Assembly: GCA_026914095.1 (NCBI GenBank)
Contig: JAPPIY010000197.1
Span: 1 to 8,279, forward strand
Direction: 5' to 3'
Length of the DNA: 8,279 nucleotides
Source of the DNA: Oligoflexia bacterium
Lineage (GTDB): Bacteria > Bdellovibrionota > Bdellovibrionia > Bdellovibrionales > UBA1609
In this document: positions 4,952 through 8,279 of the stretch, one piece after another
Position numbering within the stretch: position 1 is the first letter of the stretch
Layout: every line of letters starts with the position of its first letter
Position numbers and translations under genes: made by a program
Notes under the pieces: model-generated
What the model was told of the DNA's origin: nothing
The model's input: the letters and a program-made list of their open reading frames with translations, nothing else
The model's database searches: none

Positions 4952-5509
4952 ATGTTAAAAATAAAAACCCTAGTTGCTTTGGCCGGTATTTCATTACTAA
5001 TCACATTACCTGTTGCCGCTTTAGAACCGGCCCCAGAAAACCCTTCAGATAATAAGGGCAGGTTTTGGGGGAGGGGAGGATTGTATGGCAGGATAATGGA
5101 ATTGCAACATCAGGTGACTGAACTGGAAAGAAAAATGCAATCGGGAGTCGTTGTTGTCTGTAATTGTGATTTTTTGTATTATGCGATGCCAATGGCGCCA
5201 AAGAAGACAGATGACCAGGCAGGGGATTCTGATGATATTGCTAATCTTCCACCCATTATAGGTTTTGATCCTCCAATGAGAGTTAAAGGATACGGATACA
5301 GCACGACACTTGCCAAATGGGATGCGATAAACACCTGTTGGAAGATAAATGGTGGATGGTATATATCGAAAGGTTCTGAACAGGATAATTTTTCTGACGA
5401 GCTAAAGCATGCAATAGAGTCAACCAGTATAGAGGAACAAAAATTGCAGATAGAGGAATTTGAGAGCAAAGGTATGAAATGTCATCATGTCAGGAATTGG
5501 CATTATTAG
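4952..5509 (+). CDS. Secreted protein of unknown function, four cysteines
   Basis: I do not recognise the family. The start at 4952 is set by AGGAGG at 4941-4946, five bases before the ATG; the ATG at 4949 is too close and the one at 4910 lies inside the promoter. The 185-residue product begins MLKIKTLVALAGISLLITLP, a typical Sec signal peptide with likely cleavage after VAA (residue 23). The mature part has a Gly/Arg patch (FWGRGGLYGR), a short heptad-like helix (about 46-63), then VVVVCNCDF, a Pro/Asp-rich linker, VKGYGYSTTLAKWDAINTCW, an acidic helix and a His-rich end (CHHVRNWHY). The cysteines at 70, 72, 129 and 177 could form two disulfides in the periplasm. The promoter and palindrome just upstream suggest it is regulated on its own. 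The 42-codon remnant after it overlaps its last 23 bases. Confidence 0.8.
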   Translation: MLKIKTLVALAGISLLITLPVAALEPAPENPSDNKGRFWGRGGLYGRIMELQHQVTELERKMQSGVVVVCNCDFLYYAMPMAPKKTDDQAGDSDDIANLPPIIGFDPPMRVKGYGYSTTLAKWDAINTCWKINGGWYISKGSEQDNFSDELKHAIESTSIEEQKLQIEEFESKGMKCHHVRNWHY

Positions 5510-5615
5510 GTGTTTAATTACAGGCTTTGCCTTAACAAAAGCTGAAAATGCGGGTCATGCGGAAATTGCCAAATTGCTGAGCTTAGCTGGGGAAAAATTA
5601 AAAAATTTTAAGTAA
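5487..5615 (+). pseudogene. Short ankyrin-repeat-like remnant ahead of the ETF-QO gene
   Basis: A 42-codon frame from the ATG at 5487 ends in a TAA at 5613-5615 that overlaps the ETF-QO start (TAATG). Its core, GFALTKAENAGHAEIAKLL, fits the ankyrin pattern 'G-x-A-L-x-x-A-x-x-x-G-H-x-E-I-x-K-L-L', and SLAGEKLKNFK would be the last capping helix. A TGA at 5475-5477 closes the frame upstream, and its start lies inside the secreted-protein gene without a ribosome site. The likeliest reading is the tail of a lost ankyrin-repeat gene. If it is still translated, the overlapping stop and start would couple it to ETF-QO, whose own ribosome site is poor. Confidence 0.45.
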
Positions 5616-7252
5616 TGAGCGATTTCATCCCTAGAGATCATCAAGTCCCTTTTCCCTCTGAGGATTTTATTGTTCAAACTGAGGAACAGCCCAATGAAAA
5701 CAGTATTGAGCTGGATGTTTTGTTTGTAGGGGCAGGGCCAGCCAGCCTCTCCAGCGCGATTCGTTTAGCTCAGCTGGCAAAAAGCAAAAATCAAAAGATA
5801 GAAATTGGCATTATGGAAAAAGCGGATCAAATCGGGGGGCATACTTTGTCTGGCGCGGTTATCAATCCTCTGGTTTTTAAATGGCTGTTTCCTGACAAAG
5901 CTGATACGGAGTTTCCTTTTAGAAAGAAAGTCGAGAGAGAGGCTTTTTATTTTTTAACTCCTCAAAAAGCTTTTCCTGTTCCTGTGCCGCCGGGCATGAA
6001 GGCCAAGCGCTGTTGGACAGCTTCACTTTGTGAGGCGGTTCGCTTTTTGGCAAAGACGGCGGAACAGCTGGGAGTTCATGTTTTCACCTCTTTTCCAGCT
6101 GAAAAGCTTTTAATGAATCACAACAAAGTGATAGGTGTTGCCTCTAAGGCTTATGGTTTAAATAAAGACGGCGCAAAAACAGACAATGCGGAGCCAGCCA
6201 GTCGGATTTTTTCTAAAGTTGTTGTTCTTTCAGAAGGGAGCCGAGGGCATTTGACTCAGTCTTATATTCAGAATCAAAACATTTCCAGCCGGTATCCTCA
6301 GACTTATGCTTTAGGGGTGAAAGAGATATGGGAAGTGAAAACAGAGCCTGATAAAATTTTTCACAGCATGGGCTGGCCTTTGGATTCTAAAACTTTTGGA
6401 GGCTCTTGGTTTTACCCTTTAGGGGAAGGCTTGGCTTCTTTGGGTTTGGTGGCGGGTTTGGATTCTCCCTCGGCCCAGCTTTCGGTTCATGAGGAATTGC
6501 AAAAAATGAAAAGGCATCCTCTGTTTAAAAAATATTTGGAAGGAGGGAAATGTATAGAGTGGGGGGCAAAGACCATTCCTGAAGGCGGCTACCATGCCAT
6601 ACCCCATCGGCTGAGCGGTGATGGGGTTTTAATTTTAGGCGACAGCGCGGGTTTTGTAAATATGGCTAGTTTAAAAGGAGTTCATTATGCTATGGCGTCT
6701 GGTTATTATTCCGCTGAAGTTATAATGTCCGCTTTTAATAAAAAAGATTTTTCTCACGCTGTTTTAAAAGAATATGATCAGAAAATTAAAAACAGCTTTA
6801 TAGCCAAAGATTTGTATATCTACCGCAACTTGAGACAGTCTTTTCATAAAGGTTTGTTTCACGGTTTGGCAAAAGCGGGGCTGATTACATTGACAAAAGG
6901 TTATCTCCCCTTTGATTTTAAGAGCGCTCAACTCAAGGAAGACGCTCAAGTTAAAAGGACAAAGCGGGAATCTTCCGCTATTCACGAGGGGATAAGCAAA
7001 GTGAATGCGGTTTATCTTTCAGGAAATAAAACCAGAGACAAAATTCCCTCCCACCTGCTCAAAAAAGACAAACTCAATAAAGAAGTAGGCTTATTTTATG
7101 AAAAAATGTGTCCAGCGGGAGTGTATGAGCAAAAAGAGGATCAACTGATTGTAAATGCTCCCAACTGTGTGGACTGCAAAGCGACTGATATTTTAGGCCC
7201 TCGCTGGACTCCCAGAGAAAGAGGAAGTGGACCCAACTATAAGTTGATGTAG
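5615..7252 (+). CDS. Electron transfer flavoprotein-ubiquinone oxidoreductase (ETF-QO)
   Basis: ETF-QO takes electrons from reduced ETF, loaded by acyl-CoA and related dehydrogenases, and passes them to membrane ubiquinone. The 545-residue product is near the usual length. The FAD-binding fold opens with LDVLFVGAGPASLSSAIRL (33-51), with EKADQIGGHTLSGA at the FAD/ETF region (68-81). GWPLDSKTFGGSWFYPLGEG and EGGYHAIPHRLSGDGVLILG followed by DSAGFVNMASLKGVHYAM are the expected ubiquinone/FAD-domain motifs. The C-terminal [4Fe-4S] domain is odd: Cys499 (CPAGVYE), Cys518 and Cys521 are present, but in NCVDCKATDI the fourth ligand is Thr524. The normal 'DIKDP...NI-WV-PEGG' stretch is also shorter (DILGPRWTPRERGSGP). 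No etfA or etfB is in the window. The ATG overlaps the stop of the ankyrin-like remnant. Known elsewhere as ETFDH, with FixC as a relative. Confidence 0.96.
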   Translation: MSDFIPRDHQVPFPSEDFIVQTEEQPNENSIELDVLFVGAGPASLSSAIRLAQLAKSKNQKIEIGIMEKADQIGGHTLSGAVINPLVFKWLFPDKADTEFPFRKKVEREAFYFLTPQKAFPVPVPPGMKAKRCWTASLCEAVRFLAKTAEQLGVHVFTSFPAEKLLMNHNKVIGVASKAYGLNKDGAKTDNAEPASRIFSKVVVLSEGSRGHLTQSYIQNQNISSRYPQTYALGVKEIWEVKTEPDKIFHSMGWPLDSKTFGGSWFYPLGEGLASLGLVAGLDSPSAQLSVHEELQKMKRHPLFKKYLEGGKCIEWGAKTIPEGGYHAIPHRLSGDGVLILGDSAGFVNMASLKGVHYAMASGYYSAEVIMSAFNKKDFSHAVLKEYDQKIKNSFIAKDLYIYRNLRQSFHKGLFHGLAKAGLITLTKGYLPFDFKSAQLKEDAQVKRTKRESSAIHEGISKVNAVYLSGNKTRDKIPSHLLKKDKLNKEVGLFYEKMCPAGVYEQKEDQLIVNAPNCVDCKATDILGPRWTPRERGSGPNYKLM

Positions 7253-8235
7253 CTTCTCTTGTTAAAAAAGAGGGATCGCAACGCTTTTTTCCAAAAAAGG
7301 CATTCCACTTTGTCTATAACTTTTGATGTTTTTTCTTGTGACCAGAGTTGAGCTTTACAAAAGTTCGGCCAGTCTTTCTGAAAATGATTCAATCGGCTGG
7401 TATGTCTTTTTTGAATGTATTGGGCTGATTTTATTTCCACAAGAATATCTGATTTTCCAGGCCTTTCTATGATGAGATCAATTTCGTTTTGATCTTTTGT
7501 CCTTAAGTAATAAAAACTAAAATCTTTTCTTAAATATTCATTCAAATAAAAGCATTCCAGGAGAACTCTATGTTCAAAAGCATTTCCATAAGAGTAAGTG
7601 TTTTTAACGAGAGGCGCTTCCAATTGTTTATCTAAAGCCCGTTTAACACCTGTATCAAAAAAATAAAATTTAGGGGACTGTCTTTGTTGTTTTCGGATAG
7701 ATTTATGATAACAAGGCAGGAAAAAACCTAAAAGAGTGTCTTCAAGGATAGAGAAATAATTTTTAACTGTTTTGTCATCAGCTCCTATATCTTGAGAGAT
7801 TTTGGAATAGCTTATAATTTGACCGCTTTGTTGCGCCGCTATTTGAAGAAAATTTCTAAAAGGGTTTAGTTTTCTAATAATTTGTTCAGAAATAATTTCT
7901 TCTTTTAAATAAGTTTGAACATAGCTTTTCAAAAATTCTTTTTTATCGGATTTAGATTTTTTTTGAAATATCTCAGGCAGAGTTCCAAACTCCAAAATGG
8001 AGTTGAAGTTTGTTTTCTCATTCAGCTCAAAAACAGAAAAAGGAAAGAGAAAATATTGAAAAGCCCTGCCAGCCAAAAGGTTTCCAGAGCCTCTTTTTAG
8101 TTTTCTAGCGCTGGAGCCAGTCATAATAAATTGAATATTTGGCTTTTCTCTCATGATTTTTTGAATGACATCCAATAGCTTGGAGGCTTTTTGAATTTCA
8201 TCAATGACAACTTTTTGATAATTATTTTGGTTCAT
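7237..8235 (-). pseudogene. AAA_14/DUF4143-type ATPase lacking its P-loop half
   Basis: The frame encodes 332 residues of the common ATPase family with an AAA_14 domain followed by DUF4143, often annotated 'ATP-binding protein'. It begins just before Walker B (KVVIDEIQKAS, residues 8-18). Then come sensor I (QFIMTGSSARKLKRG, 35-49), the family signature NLLAGRAFQYFLFPFSVFEL (52-71), a winged-helix stretch (SYSKISQDIGADDKTVKNYF, 142-161) and a PD-(D/E)XK-like end with Glu221, EIDLII (251-256) and LVEIKSA (265-271). Family members have 380-420 residues, with the Walker A P-loop in the first 60-90; here that part is absent. An in-frame TAA lies two codons before the ATG, with more stops upstream, and there is no ribosome site. 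ATP binding is therefore not expected and it is probably a pseudogene. Its 3' end overlaps the convergent ETF-QO gene by 16 bases. Confidence 0.8.
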
Positions 8236-8236
8236 G

Positions 8237-8271
8237 ACAACTTAAGCCCATTATGATAGGGGTTAAGTTGT
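8237..8271. repeat. 13-bp inverted repeat at the broken 5' end of the ATPase gene
   Basis: ACAACTTAAGCCC (8237-8249) and GGGGTTAAGTTGT (8259-8271) form a stem with 12 of 13 pairs and a 9-base loop. It starts one base upstream of the ATPase ATG. It may be a terminator of a gene outside the window, the edge of an insertion that removed the P-loop half, or part of another small palindromic repeat. Confidence 0.55.
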
Positions 8272-8279
8272 TAAAATGA

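Noticed and set aside
1..8279. tRNA or rRNA genes
   Set aside because: I saw no cloverleaf with a T-loop GTTCRANYC pattern at the right place and no rRNA-like stretch.

Overview
The window looks like a piece of an AT-rich alphaproteobacterial chromosome. The best clues are a divergent S6 and L9 ribosomal operon, an electron transfer flavoprotein-ubiquinone oxidoreductase (ETF-QO), a HinT-like protein, and several gene remnants (Rpn-type nuclease, ankyrin, P-loop ATPase) of the kind that build up in host-associated or shrinking genomes such as Holosporales-like lineages. The phylum-level placement is fairly safe. The order-level placement is a guess from style alone.

Layout, left to right. 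Positions 1-550 hold no intact gene: a frameshifted tail of an Rpn/PD-(D/E)XK nuclease-type protein, then palindromic repeat copy A. On the minus strand, 551-1432 encodes a pilin-like, membrane-anchored protein with tandem cysteine-rich repeats at its C-terminus. A 720-base gene-poor stretch follows, with repeat copy B and the leader of the ribosomal operon. rpsF (S6) and rplI (L9) lie 17 bases apart on the plus strand. The usual rpsR (S18) is not between them, and L9 carries a tail of about 230 residues, rich in Lys, Glu, Ala and Ser and partly repetitive. Repeat copy C follows L9. A minus-strand HIT-family gene comes next, then repeat copy D in a 611-base gene-poor stretch that also holds a decayed-looking minus-strand frame and a palindrome next to a good promoter. 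That promoter drives a small secreted protein of unknown function. A 42-codon ankyrin-like remnant then overlaps the start codon of the ETF-QO gene. The window ends with a convergent DUF4143-type ATPase gene that lacks its P-loop half and stops at a hairpin.

The genes do not form one pathway. S6 and L9 serve translation. ETF-QO passes electrons from flavoprotein dehydrogenases to ubiquinone, with no etfA or etfB nearby. HinT is a housekeeping hydrolase. The pilin-like and secreted proteins act at the cell envelope.

The most notable points are a family of four diverged palindromic elements that share terminal inverted repeats (three keep the 'IPAKAGI' hairpin), the unusual L9 tail, and an ETF-QO in which Thr replaces the fourth cysteine of the [4Fe-4S] motif. 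I did not find a coherent new multi-gene defence or biosynthetic system.
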